In this document: positions 8,260-16,812 of the stretch, piece after piece | Layout of the letters: each line of letters opens with the position of its first letter | Position numbering within the stretch: the stretch's first letter is position 1 | Origin: Bacteroidaceae bacterium | GTDB taxonomy: Bacteria > Bacteroidota > Bacteroidia > Bacteroidales > Bacteroidaceae | Length of the DNA: 31,546 bases | NCBI GenBank assembly: GCA_900770705.1 | Contig: CAAGLF010000048.1 | Location: 1 to 31,546 of the forward strand | Reading direction: 5' to 3' | The notes under the pieces: generated by a model | What the model was told of the DNA's origin: nothing | Database searches by the model: none | Seen by the model: only the letters and a program-made list of their open reading frames with translations | Translations under genes and position numbers: made by a program

Positions 8260-9507
8260 ATGACAATCGACAACTGCAATTTCAAAGATCAGAAGGCCAT
8301 TGTCCGCGTAGACTTCAATGTGCCCCTCGATGAGAATGGAAACATTACCGACGATACCCGTATCCGCGGAGCACTGCCTACGCTGAAGAAAATCCTCGCC
8401 GATGGCGGCGCTCTCATCATTATGTCGCATATGGGAAAGCCCAAGGGCAAGGTAAACCCCAAGTTCTCCCTCGGACAAATTGTCGACGCAGTGAGCAAGC
8501 ACCTTGGAGTGCCTGTAAAGTTCGCTCCCGACTGCGCCAAAGCTGCAGACGCAGCCGCTGCTTTGAAGAGCGGCGAGGTCCTCTTGCTGGAGAACCTTCG
8601 TTTTTATCCTGAAGAGGAAGGAAAGCCCGTGGGTATCGACAAAGAAGATCCCGCCTACGAAGAAGCCAAGAAGGCGATGAAGGCCAGCCAGAAGGAGTTT
8701 GCCAAGACTTTGGCTTCTTACGCAGACATTTATGTGAACGACGCATTCGGAACGGCACACCGCAAACATGCATCAACGGCTGTCATCGCCGATAATTTCG
8801 ATGCCGACCATAAGATGTTGGGCTACCTGATGGAGAAGGAAGTGCAGGCCGTTGACAACGTGCTCTCCAACATCAAGCGTCCCTTCACCGCCATTATGGG
8901 TGGCTCCAAAGTCTCTACGAAGATTGGTATTATCGAAAACCTGATGGACAAGGTAGACAATCTCATTCTCTGCGGCGGTATGACTTACACTTTCTCCCGT
9001 GCATTGGGCGGCAAGGTAGGTTTGTCTATTTGCGAGGAGGATAAGCTCGATTTGGCGCTCTCCATTATCGAGAAGGCCAAGGCAAAGGGCGTCAATCTCG
9101 TATTGGGAACCGACTGTGTGGCCGGCGACGCTTTCTCCAACGACTGCAATACGCAGGTAGTGTCTGTCAAGGAAATTCCTGATGGCTGGGAAGGTCTCGA
9201 CGCAGGTCCCGAAACGCGCAAGGCTTTTGCCGCTGCCATCGAGGGGGCCAAGACTATTCTTTGGAACGGCCCCGCAGGTGTATTCGAATTCGATAATTTT
9301 GCAGCCGGCAGCAAAGCTATTGCCGATGCCATCGCCAAGGCTACGGCCGACGGAGCCTTCTCGCTCATCGGCGGCGGCGACTCCGTGGCTTGTATCAACA
9401 AGTTTGGAATGGCCGACCAGGTTTCTTACATCTCCACCGGCGGTGGCGCACTGCTGGAAGCCATCGAAGGTAAAGTGTTGCCCGGTATCGCAGCGATTAA
9501 GGGCTGA
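8260..9507 (+). CDS. pgk: Phosphoglycerate kinase
   Basis: 415 residues from the ATG at 8260 (MTIDNCNF). The in-frame extension back to 8170 overlaps the promoter and is rejected. Signature motifs are RVDFNVPLDENG near the N-terminus, SHMGKPKG, NDAFGTAHRKHAST, GGSKVSTKIGI (nucleotide domain), ETRKAF and GGGDSVACI. Transfers phosphate from 1,3-bisphosphoglycerate to ADP in glycolysis. Length is normal for the family. It is a single gene with its own strong promoter and a hairpin just after it. Codon use is the more restricted type expected of a highly expressed gene. Confidence 0.98.
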   Translation: MTIDNCNFKDQKAIVRVDFNVPLDENGNITDDTRIRGALPTLKKILADGGALIIMSHMGKPKGKVNPKFSLGQIVDAVSKHLGVPVKFAPDCAKAADAAAALKSGEVLLLENLRFYPEEEGKPVGIDKEDPAYEEAKKAMKASQKEFAKTLASYADIYVNDAFGTAHRKHASTAVIADNFDADHKMLGYLMEKEVQAVDNVLSNIKRPFTAIMGGSKVSTKIGIIENLMDKVDNLILCGGMTYTFSRALGGKVGLSICEEDKLDLALSIIEKAKAKGVNLVLGTDCVAGDAFSNDCNTQVVSVKEIPDGWEGLDAGPETRKAFAAAIEGAKTILWNGPAGVFEFDNFAAGSKAIADAIAKATADGAFSLIGGGDSVACINKFGMADQVSYISTGGGALLEAIEGKVLPGIAAIKG

Positions 9508-9531
9508 TGACTTTTTAGTCTTTCAATGATA

Positions 9532-9580
9532 AACGAGCGAACGTCTGTGTGCGTGAAAAGTACTATGGCGTTTGCTCGTT
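9532..9580 (+). terminator. Hairpin after pgk, probable terminator
   Basis: A 12-bp inverted repeat with one G-U pair (9532-9543 and 9569-9580) and a 25-nt loop is followed by a pyrimidine-rich stretch (CTTTCTATGTCTT). It lies between the pgk stop and the lipoprotein start. The loop is long, so attenuation rather than full termination is possible. Confidence 0.5.
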
Positions 9581-9604
9581 CTTTCTATGTCTTATCGACT
9601 TGTT

Positions 9605-10573
9605 ATGTGTAGATTCAATCGTCTCTTGTGGGGATTGTGCTGCTGGACGGTCCTATGGCTTTCCGCTTGTGGCAGGGCAGGGGAGTCTTCGGCCGCGGGC
9701 GTTGGAAAAGACACGGTTGCCGTCCGTTCGGATTCCCTGACCGAAGCCCGACTGACGGCCGAAGATACCCTTTGGCGGGTGGCTGTGCTGCCCACCCTGG
9801 ACTGCCTGCCGCTTTACTACGCCGAAGAGGCCGGTTGGTGGCGGCAAGGAGGGGTGGCCGTGGAGTTGCGGGAGTTTGCAGCCCAAGGCGACGCTGATAC
9901 GGCCTTGTTGCGCGGACGTGTGTCGGCGGCTGTGACCGATCTTGTGCGCGTGGCTTATTATAATAAGGAGAAGAACATTCTTTCTGCGCAGGTATCCACC
10001 GATGGTGGCTGGATGCTGTTGGTTGCTCCGGGCTTACGTTTGCGTAAGTTGGAACAACTGAAAAATCGTATGGTGGCTGTGGCCCGCCATTCGGCTTCTG
10101 ACTTCGTTTCGGGCCGTGCTGCCGGAAAGGCCGGCTGTGGTTATGCCGATTTTTTCCGTCCGCAAATCAATTCCCTGCCCCTGCGCACTTCGATGTTGCT
10201 CCGCGGACAGGTCGATGCCGCCGTTTTGCCGGAGCCACTGGCTTCGAAGGCGCAGTCTGGCGGTGCCGTTTCGCTCTTTGTGTTGCCTGGAGAGGAGTGT
10301 CGGCTGGGCGTGATAGCCTGTCGCACTGCTACGTTGAACCATGGGCCCTCCGCTCGACGCGAAGAAGCTTTCCGACGTGTCTACGACCGCGCTGTCGATT
10401 CCCTCAACCGCCGGGGCGTGGAGGCGTGCCGGCAGATTTTGCAACGTCGCTACGGCTTGTCGGCCGAGGAGGTGCGGCGCTTGAAACTGCCTCGCTATCG
10501 CCATGCTGCCAAGCCCTCGGAGGCCGATGTGCAGCGTGCTGCCGACTTCCTGCGTCTGCATGAACGTCCCTGA
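9605..10573 (+). CDS. Substrate-binding lipoprotein (NMT1/SsuA-like), orphan
   Basis: 322 residues from the ATG at 9605. This start is chosen because it gives a short lipoprotein signal ending in LSAC, with lipid-anchor Cys22. An ATG at 9587 and a TTG at 9572 are alternatives, but they sit against or inside the pgk hairpin. The mature part begins WRVAVLPTLDCLPLYYAEEAG and continues with AQGDADTALLRGRVSAAVTD, the layout of periplasmic binding proteins of the NMT1/THI5 and SsuA group. These bind small organic molecules for ABC importers. No permease or ATPase gene is adjacent, so the ligand is unknown and a non-transport role is possible. The TPR gene follows after 52 bp. Confidence 0.7.
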   Translation: MCRFNRLLWGLCCWTVLWLSACGRAGESSAAGVGKDTVAVRSDSLTEARLTAEDTLWRVAVLPTLDCLPLYYAEEAGWWRQGGVAVELREFAAQGDADTALLRGRVSAAVTDLVRVAYYNKEKNILSAQVSTDGGWMLLVAPGLRLRKLEQLKNRMVAVARHSASDFVSGRAAGKAGCGYADFFRPQINSLPLRTSMLLRGQVDAAVLPEPLASKAQSGGAVSLFVLPGEECRLGVIACRTATLNHGPSARREEAFRRVYDRAVDSLNRRGVEACRQILQRRYGLSAEEVRRLKLPRYRHAAKPSEADVQRAADFLRLHERP

Positions 10574-10625
10574 ACTGTCTTTCTTTTGTTTCCTGCGACT
10601 GTAGATAATTGTTTTTTCAGCCTTT

Positions 10626-12794
10626 ATGGATTCTACTACTTTCCACGCTCTTTACGATGACTGCCGCCGTGCGTTGTCGGAGCGACGCCTTCTCGATGCT
10701 ATCCGGGCCTTGGAGGGTATTCTTTCGCTCTCGGACGACTGGCAGAGTGCCACTGCGCTGGCCGAGGTACGGGAGTCCTATCTCCTCTTGCTCGACTATT
10801 TCCGCCAGGGTGCCGTCGACGAACAGCGGAATGTGTTGGTGGGTCGCTTCACGTCTGCAACAGCCGAGATTGCCGACCGCCTTTACCATCGTTTCCTCCT
10901 GCAAGACGCGTCCTGTCTGCTGGGAAGGACGGCTGCCACGCTCGAGCGCTTGCGTATGGCGGCATGGCCCGAACTGCTCACCCGCCTCGAGTCGCTTCCG
11001 GTCGAGCCATTCACCGCGGAGCGGGCTTTGCTGCTGCAGCATTGCTTCGAAAGTCTTTTCATCTCCGGTATCTGCACGCCCGGTGAGGCCGGACGACTCA
11101 CCAGGGCCGTTTGCGGTGGCGAACTGCCGGTGGAAGACCGTTGTCTGCTCGTCAGTGCCGCTACGCTCTCCCTGCTTTCCGTGTTCGATGCGACCAAACT
11201 GCACTTTCTCCTCGACATCGCTTTTGCAGATGCCGCCGCCGTGCCGCCGATGGTGCAGGTACGTGCCGAGGTGGGCTTCGTATTCGGCCTTATACGCCAC
11301 AACGACCGGCTCAAGGGCTGTCCCGAACTGCTGGCCAGGCTCGAACTGCTGGCCGACGAGCCCGCCGTACGCCGGAGCTTGGCCGACCTGCAGATTATCT
11401 TCTATCTCACGCTCGAAACCAAGCGTATAGAGAAAAGTCTGCGTGAGGAAATAATGCCGGAGATGGTGAAAGGCACCAGGAATCTGCGTCTCGACAAGTC
11501 TATTGGCCTCGATGAATTGCAGGAAAGGCTCGAAGAGTTCAATCCTGAGTGGAAAGATACGCGTATGTCTGAACAACTGCAGCGCAAGATGGCAGAGATT
11601 GCCGCGCTGCAGGCCAAGGGCGCCGACATCTATATGGGAACCTTCTCCCACCTGAAGCATAAGTTCCCCTTCTTCGCTTCAGCTGCCAACTGGTTCTATC
11701 CCTTCACCTTCCGTCATCCGCAGGTCGACGGGCGCTTCCGCCGCAACAGCGCTTTCCAGCGCCTGTTGCATCACGGCGCGCTCTGCGACTCCGACCAATA
11801 CTCCTTCTGCTTCCTCTTTTCCTCGATGTCCGCCGCGCTGCAGGGCGGTCCGGCTGGAGTGGCGGGCAGTATGGACGAAATGTTGAGCCAGTTGGCCGGA
11901 CAGACAGGGGATGCCGCGGAGCAGGAGACGGCCGTCGACCCGCTGGAGCAGGCCACCGTGCTGCGCCGGATGTATGTGCAGGACTTCTACCGTTTCGTCA
12001 AGCTTTTCCACGGGTGCGACCGCTCCCTCGACCCCTTTCTGGAAAATCTCACGCTGGCCGACTACGCGCCGCTGGGACGCTGCCTCTCCGACGAGGCGGT
12101 GCTCCATGATTTCGCCACCTTCTGTTTCGGCGAGAAGCAGTGGGAACAGGCGCTCTTCTATCTGGAGAAACTCACGGCACCTACGGCAGAGGTGTTCCAG
12201 AAGCAAGGGTATTGTCTGCTCCGCCTACAGCGGACGGCCGAGGCGGCTGCCTGCCTCGAAAAGGCGAACCTCTTGAAGCCCTCGTCGCCGTGGACGCTAC
12301 GCCAGCTGGCCACCTGCCACCGCCGACTGGGCAACTATGCGCAGGCTGCGGCCTACTATGAGGAATTGGGGCAACTGAAGCCCGAGGAGACGGCCCATCT
12401 GCTCCGGCAGGCGGAGTGTTACATCAAGACGGAACGCTACGAAGACGCCTTCCGGACGCTCTACAAGGCCGACTATCTGATGGACGACAGCGACAAGCCG
12501 CTCCGGGCGTTGGCCTGGTGCTCCCTGCTCACGCGTCAGCCCGAGAAAGCCGAGACTTACTATGCCCGGCTTCTCGCTGCCTCGCCTACTGCGACCGACT
12601 ATCTCAACGCCGGACACACGGCCTGGGCCTTGGAAAACACCGCCGAGGCCGTACGCCGATACCGTGAAGGTTTGAAATTGGAAGGACAGGTGCAGGCGGC
12701 ACCAGACTTCCTGACGGCAGACGCCGAGGTGCTGCGCCTCTACGGCAAGACACTGCTTGACATCCGCCTGATGACGGATGTGCTGAATCTGTAA
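10626..12794 (+). CDS. Tetratricopeptide-repeat protein, function unknown
   Basis: 722 residues with no signal peptide, so probably cytosolic. The N-terminal half is alpha-helical and not recognised. The middle contains a Phe/Trp-rich segment (FFASAANWFYPFTF) after a charged stretch. The C-terminal part (about 495-690) carries TPR-like helices: GYCLLRLQRTAEAAACLEKA, LATCHRRLGNYAQAAAYYEEL, AECYIKTERYEDAFRTLYKA and AGHTAWALENTAEAVRRYREG. TPR arrays mediate protein-protein contacts. It may be co-transcribed with the binding lipoprotein 52 bp upstream, but no promoter or terminator in that gap settles this. It converges on the acyltransferase gene. Confidence 0.75.
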   Translation: MDSTTFHALYDDCRRALSERRLLDAIRALEGILSLSDDWQSATALAEVRESYLLLLDYFRQGAVDEQRNVLVGRFTSATAEIADRLYHRFLLQDASCLLGRTAATLERLRMAAWPELLTRLESLPVEPFTAERALLLQHCFESLFISGICTPGEAGRLTRAVCGGELPVEDRCLLVSAATLSLLSVFDATKLHFLLDIAFADAAAVPPMVQVRAEVGFVFGLIRHNDRLKGCPELLARLELLADEPAVRRSLADLQIIFYLTLETKRIEKSLREEIMPEMVKGTRNLRLDKSIGLDELQERLEEFNPEWKDTRMSEQLQRKMAEIAALQAKGADIYMGTFSHLKHKFPFFASAANWFYPFTFRHPQVDGRFRRNSAFQRLLHHGALCDSDQYSFCFLFSSMSAALQGGPAGVAGSMDEMLSQLAGQTGDAAEQETAVDPLEQATVLRRMYVQDFYRFVKLFHGCDRSLDPFLENLTLADYAPLGRCLSDEAVLHDFATFCFGEKQWEQALFYLEKLTAPTAEVFQKQGYCLLRLQRTAEAAACLEKANLLKPSSPWTLRQLATCHRRLGNYAQAAAYYEELGQLKPEETAHLLRQAECYIKTERYEDAFRTLYKADYLMDDSDKPLRALAWCSLLTRQPEKAETYYARLLAASPTATDYLNAGHTAWALENTAEAVRRYREGLKLEGQVQAAPDFLTADAEVLRLYGKTLLDIRLMTDVLNL

Positions 12795-12910
12795 GCGCTT
12801 CCGCCCGGCTGGCGAAGGCGAAATGCGGGGCCGTCGTTGCCTTCGGGCTGTCTTCAGCCGTCGTTGGCGCATATCTCTCCCTGAGCGATGACTGCTCCTC
12901 CTTTCTCCCT

Positions 12911-13000
12911 GAAACTACAAGGGCGGAAAGAAAAACTTTCTCCGTAGAAGTTTTTCTTTCCGCCCTTGTAGTTTTTCTTTCCGCCGCAGTATTATTTTTC
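12911..13000. repeat. 21-bp-period array, copy A (four units)
   Basis: Cores start at 12919, 12940, 12961 and 12982, exactly 21 bp apart: AAGGGCGGAAA, CTCCGTAGAAG, CGCCCTTGTAG and CGCCGCAGTAT. The tracts between them are A-rich once and then TTTTTCTTTC-like. The first half is the perfect complement of the second: a 27-bp inverted repeat (12912-12938 and 12948-12974) with a 9-nt loop. It lies between the convergent TPR and acyltransferase genes, so the folded transcript could terminate both. Confidence 0.85.
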
Positions 13001-13007
13001 AGTCCCC

Positions 13008-14294
13008 TTACTCCTCTTCCTCCTTGGGCGTGGAAGCCTCGATTACTTCCTTGGCGCCGGCCTTGAAGGCCTGATAGCCGGCCTTCAGTCCGTGCCACAG
13101 GCACACGGCTCCGTGTCTGCACAGCCGGAAGGCACGAACGAGCAGCCGCATATTTACCCTACACAGATGACTGAACGACAAATCGTAGTGCCGCTCCAGC
13201 CAAAGATAGCCTTCGCGCCAGAGGAGCGGCAGACTCACGCCCGCCAGTACATACAGCAGCCAGAACAGGTCGCCCTTCTCGGCCTGTACCACCGGATGAC
13301 CGCCTACGGCGAACCACGGCAGGCCGTAGCAGGCCACCTTTACGGCGCTGACCACCTTGAAGGCAGCCAGGTGGAAGGCAAAGACATATAGCGTATGGCG
13401 GCCGATGTAGACGAAAGGGCTGCTCACTGCGCTCCCAGCCAGCAATACGTAGGCCGAAAGGCCGCGCAGAAAGCAGAAGCCCGCCACGCCCGTGACGAGC
13501 AGTGCCAGGGCCTGCCCCGCAGAGGGACGCACGGCCATACTCGTGGGATATACGGCGGCGAAGACGACCAGTATCGCCGTAGTCCCCAGCAGTGCCGGCC
13601 AGTCGTAGCGCAGAAAGCGGCGGTAGATGTGTAGCAGGAAGCCCGCAGCCATTAGCGCCAGTGCCATCAGTTCGCGCGAACCGCCTCCTGCCAGTCCGGG
13701 AATGCTCAGTCCGGCTGCCGACTTCCATACGAGCAGGAACGTGCTGCCCGCCAGTATCGCCCAGGCCGCCCGCCGGGGTGAGCGTAGCGAAGGCAGGCTC
13801 TCCGAGGCGCGCAGCAGCAGCAGGAAGAGCAGCGAGGCCACAAACAGGGAGCGGAAGAACCAGAAGGAACCGCCCAGAAATTCGTCGTAGCCCGACATAT
13901 TCGTCACGATGTTCCAAGCCCGCTGGCAGAACTGTTGCCACGAGTAGGGATGAAGCACGCCTCCGGCGGCATTGCCGTACTGCTCATTCAGAATACCCAG
14001 AGGAAAGAGCAGATTGTGAAGCACCAGGAAGAACAGACTCCACTTCACAAACGGCAGATACAGGCCCTTGAAGCGGCGGCCCACGAAGTCTGCTTCCCGT
14101 CGCAGGTACTTAGTGGAGAAAAAGTAGCCCGCGCAGAGAAAAAACACGGGCACGTGAAACTGAAAGACGAAGCGGGTCAGCCAGGAAGGGGCGCCAGCGT
14201 GGCTCACTACCACGAAAATGATGGCCAGCGCCTTCATCACGGCGAAGAGTGGCTGTGTCGGGGAAGTGCGGGAGGGAGAAAGGGATGTGTTCAT
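13008..14294 (-). CDS. Integral membrane acyltransferase (acyltransferase 3 family)
   Basis: 428 residues. It starts with a short polar tail, then MKALAIIFVVVSHAG with the conserved His32, followed by about ten hydrophobic segments, which is the Acyl_transf_3 layout. FQFHVPVFFLCAGYFF and FVYIGRHTLYVFAFHL are typical family motifs. Members transfer acyl groups (often acetyl or succinyl) to sugars of LPS, capsule or other cell-envelope glycans. The C-terminus is long, charged and cytosolic, ending in KEEEE. It lies 52 bp downstream of the phospholipase-D-like gene on the same strand, consistent with an envelope-modification role. The acceptor is unknown. Confidence 0.85.
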   Translation of the reverse strand: MNTSLSPSRTSPTQPLFAVMKALAIIFVVVSHAGAPSWLTRFVFQFHVPVFFLCAGYFFSTKYLRREADFVGRRFKGLYLPFVKWSLFFLVLHNLLFPLGILNEQYGNAAGGVLHPYSWQQFCQRAWNIVTNMSGYDEFLGGSFWFFRSLFVASLLFLLLLRASESLPSLRSPRRAAWAILAGSTFLLVWKSAAGLSIPGLAGGGSRELMALALMAAGFLLHIYRRFLRYDWPALLGTTAILVVFAAVYPTSMAVRPSAGQALALLVTGVAGFCFLRGLSAYVLLAGSAVSSPFVYIGRHTLYVFAFHLAAFKVVSAVKVACYGLPWFAVGGHPVVQAEKGDLFWLLYVLAGVSLPLLWREGYLWLERHYDLSFSHLCRVNMRLLVRAFRLCRHGAVCLWHGLKAGYQAFKAGAKEVIEASTPKEEEE

Positions 14295-14346
14295 AAGCCC
14301 AAAGTCGTGTTTGCGGGGTGTTTGTCAGCAGGTCGGGCACCACCAC

Positions 14347-15621
14347 TCAGAGCAACGGTGCCAGGAAGTGGAACCACCAGCCCTGCCTGCGGTATCGGCG
14401 GGGGAAGGAAGCCCAGCGTTCGGGCGTCAGCAGGAAGCAGCGTTGCCGCCGGTCGGTCTCGAAGATACGTTGCAGTTCGTGCGTGGTGGGTGCGTCGGCT
14501 ATCAGCAGGTTGCATTCGTAGTCGAAACTCAGGCTGCGGGAATTCAGATTGGCCGAGCCGACAAAGGCAAAGGTGCTGTCGACCATCATTATCTTGCTGT
14601 GGTGAAACCCGCCTTCGAAGAAGTAGATTTTGGCGCCGAGTTTCATCAACTGGTGAACGTTGTATTCCACCACGCGGGGTGTCACGGGAATGTCGCTCTT
14701 GGCCGAGACCATCACTTGCAGGTCGACTCCGCGTCTTACCGCCCGCTTCAGCGCGCGTTTCAGCTTGCCGTTCAGCGTGAAGTAGGGATTGATGATCTGT
14801 ATCTGGCTGCGGGCCGAATCGATGGCGGTCTGAAAGGTCCGTCGTATAATGTCGGGTGTCTCTCGCGGCACTCTGTCGACGACGCCCAGCCGCTTGCGGC
14901 CAGCGGTCTGCGTGGTATCGCGGCGCAGGTCGGGGAAAAGCTGGCGGGCATCGCGCTCTCCGGGATAATACTGCGCGCCGTGTATGTCTTGTCCCGTCAC
15001 ACGGTTCCAGAAGTTGATGAAAATTTTTTGCAGCTCGCCCACGGCGTCGCCTTCCACGCGGGTATGAATGTCTCTCCACTCGCCAAATTCCTCTTTTCCC
15101 GTGATATAGTAGTCGGCCACGTTCATACCGCCCGTGTAGGCCACGCTACCGTCGATTACTACGATTTTGCGGTGATCTCTGTGGAAGGCTTTTGTAATCC
15201 AGGGGAACCTAATCGGGTCGAACTCATAGATTTCCACGCCTCTCGCCCGCAGACTGTCGAGGTGTCGGGCGCGAAGCGGACGGTTGTTCGAGGTATTGCC
15301 GAATCCGTCGAACAAAGCGCGCACTTCCACGCCCTCCGCCGCCTTTCGGACCAGTAAGGTGAAGAGTGCCTTGGAGATACTGTCGTTTCGGAAGTTGAAA
15401 TACTCCAGGTGAATGGAGCTGCGGGCTGCCGATACGGCGCGGAACAGGTCTTCGAACTTCTCGGTGCCGTTTTTGAACACGACCAGACGGTTGTTGTCCG
15501 AGAAACGCACGCCGTAGTCCGTACGCAGCATGTCGACAACGGCCGAGTCGCTGCGTGACTGTGCGGAGAGCAGGTTCGTCAGGGAGATGAGGAGGAATAA
15601 CAGGGAGTTAAGTCTGTGCAC
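14347..15621 (-). CDS. Secreted phospholipase D/cardiolipin synthase-like protein
   Basis: 424 residues from a GTG at 15621, chosen because it opens a signal peptide (VHRLNSLLFLLISLTNLLSAQS). The frame stays open up to an ATG at 15819, but that extension reads through a copy of the 21-bp repeat. Two complete HxK(x)4D motifs are present, His150-Lys152-Asp157 (HRKIVVID) and His341-Lys343-Asp348 (HSKIMMVD), each followed by the usual GG or GS-N pattern. It lacks the two N-terminal membrane helices of standard cardiolipin synthases. The family makes or cleaves phosphodiester bonds in phospholipids or nucleic acids. An envelope phospholipid role is likely, but the substrate is not proven. Confidence 0.85.
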   Translation of the reverse strand: MHRLNSLLFLLISLTNLLSAQSRSDSAVVDMLRTDYGVRFSDNNRLVVFKNGTEKFEDLFRAVSAARSSIHLEYFNFRNDSISKALFTLLVRKAAEGVEVRALFDGFGNTSNNRPLRARHLDSLRARGVEIYEFDPIRFPWITKAFHRDHRKIVVIDGSVAYTGGMNVADYYITGKEEFGEWRDIHTRVEGDAVGELQKIFINFWNRVTGQDIHGAQYYPGERDARQLFPDLRRDTTQTAGRKRLGVVDRVPRETPDIIRRTFQTAIDSARSQIQIINPYFTLNGKLKRALKRAVRRGVDLQVMVSAKSDIPVTPRVVEYNVHQLMKLGAKIYFFEGGFHHSKIMMVDSTFAFVGSANLNSRSLSFDYECNLLIADAPTTHELQRIFETDRRQRCFLLTPERWASFPRRYRRQGWWFHFLAPLL

Positions 15622-15653
15622 GGTGTAGGTAGTTCTCAGTAGTGGGATGTTCG

Positions 15654-15740
15654 GGAAAACTTCTGCGGTGGTACGTGGAATTTGTAGGCCGCAAATTAAA
15701 ATTTGTGGGCCGGAAGTTTTATTTTCCGGGCCGCAAGTAC
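15654..15740. repeat. 21-bp-period array, copy B (four units)
   Basis: Cores start at 15664, 15685, 15706 and 15727, exactly 21 bp apart: TGCGGTGGTAC, TAGGCCGCAAA, TGGGCCGGAAG and CGGGCCGCAAG. The tracts are A/T-rich. It lies between kdsD and the phospholipase-D-like gene. On the - strand the array is open in the frame that leads into the latter gene. Confidence 0.8.
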
Positions 15741-15840
15741 GGGCCTCCTTGATGGGAGTGAAAACAAGGACGGCACTCCGCAATCGGAAGTGCCTTCCTT
15801 GTGCTTTGTCCGGGCCCATCGGCCGCGCTGGCCGGGAGGT

Positions 15841-16794
15841 TTAAATTTCGTTGATGGAGAAAGAGTCGATAATGCCCAGCAGATGGCGCTCTTTGTCGAG
15901 CACAAGCACGCAGTGTATCTTATGTTTGTGCAGGATTGCCTGTATCTCGGTGATTTTCGTGTCCACGGAAACGCACTTCGGGCTTCGCGACATAATGTCT
16001 GCCACTGTCAGCTCGAAGAAGTGGCTCTGTGAGTTCTCCATAGCCCGCCGGATGTCTCCGTCGGTGATGAGTCCCATTACCTTACCGTCCTCTTCGGCCA
16101 CACAGAGTCCGAGCCGGCCGGCCGTCATGTGGATGACGGCGTCGCCCAGGTGCATATCGGGGGAAATCACGGGCAGGTCTTCTGTCCGCATGACGTCCTG
16201 TGCCCGCGTGAGCAGGCGCTTGCCCAGCGAACCGCCGGGATGGAACTGTGCGAAGTCGCTGGCCTTGAACTGCCGGGCTTCCATCAGCGCACAGGCGAGG
16301 GCGTCGCCCAGCGCAAGGGCGGCAGTCGTGCTGCTGGTGGGCGCCAGGTTGAGCGGACAGGCTTCGCGCTCTACCGCGGCATTGAGGTGCGCCGTCGCAT
16401 ATTGCGCCAAGAGCGAATGGGGATTGCCGCTCATTCCTATGACGGGGATGTTGTTGGCCATCAGATAGGGCAAGAAGCGCAGAAGTTCGTCGGTCTGTCC
16501 GCTGTTGCTGATGGCCAGCACGACGTCCTCGTGGGTAATCACGCCGAGGTCGCCGTGGAATACGTCGAGGGGGTTGATGAAGAAGCTGGGGGTGCCGGTC
16601 GAGGAGAGGGTGGCGGCGATTTTGGCGCCGATGTGCCCGCTTTTTCCTACGCCGGTCACAATCAGTTTTCCTTTGCAGTCGAGAATAAGTTGTACCGCTT
16701 TGTCGAAGTCCCCGTCCAGGCGGGCAATCAGCCCGAGCACGGCGTCTGCTTCATCCTGCAGGCACTTGATGGCGGTTTCTGTCCATTTACTCAT
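15841..16794 (-). CDS. kdsD: D-arabinose-5-phosphate isomerase (KpsF/GutQ family)
   Basis: 317 residues. The N-terminal SIS domain (about 30-170) has VTGVGKSGHIGAKIAATLSS, TPSFFINPLDVFHGDLG and AISNSGQTDELL. The segment FAQFHPGGSLGKRLL leads into two CBS domains (about 205-317). The enzyme converts ribulose 5-phosphate to arabinose 5-phosphate, the first step to Kdo for lipid A attachment. All family motifs are intact and the length is normal. It lies 18 bp (or less) downstream of kdsA, so the two consecutive Kdo-pathway genes form an operon under the kdsA promoter. The CBS pair may sense a nucleotide or sugar ligand. Confidence 0.96.
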   Translation of the reverse strand: MSKWTETAIKCLQDEADAVLGLIARLDGDFDKAVQLILDCKGKLIVTGVGKSGHIGAKIAATLSSTGTPSFFINPLDVFHGDLGVITHEDVVLAISNSGQTDELLRFLPYLMANNIPVIGMSGNPHSLLAQYATAHLNAAVEREACPLNLAPTSSTTAALALGDALACALMEARQFKASDFAQFHPGGSLGKRLLTRAQDVMRTEDLPVISPDMHLGDAVIHMTAGRLGLCVAEEDGKVMGLITDGDIRRAMENSQSHFFELTVADIMSRSPKCVSVDTKITEIQAILHKHKIHCVLVLDKERHLLGIIDSFSINEI

Positions 16795-16812
16795 TGTTTC
16801 AGGGGGTGTTTT

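Noticed and set aside
14218..15357. 379-codon open frame on the + strand opposite the phospholipase-D-like gene
   Set aside because: It is antisense to a gene with both HKD motifs intact.
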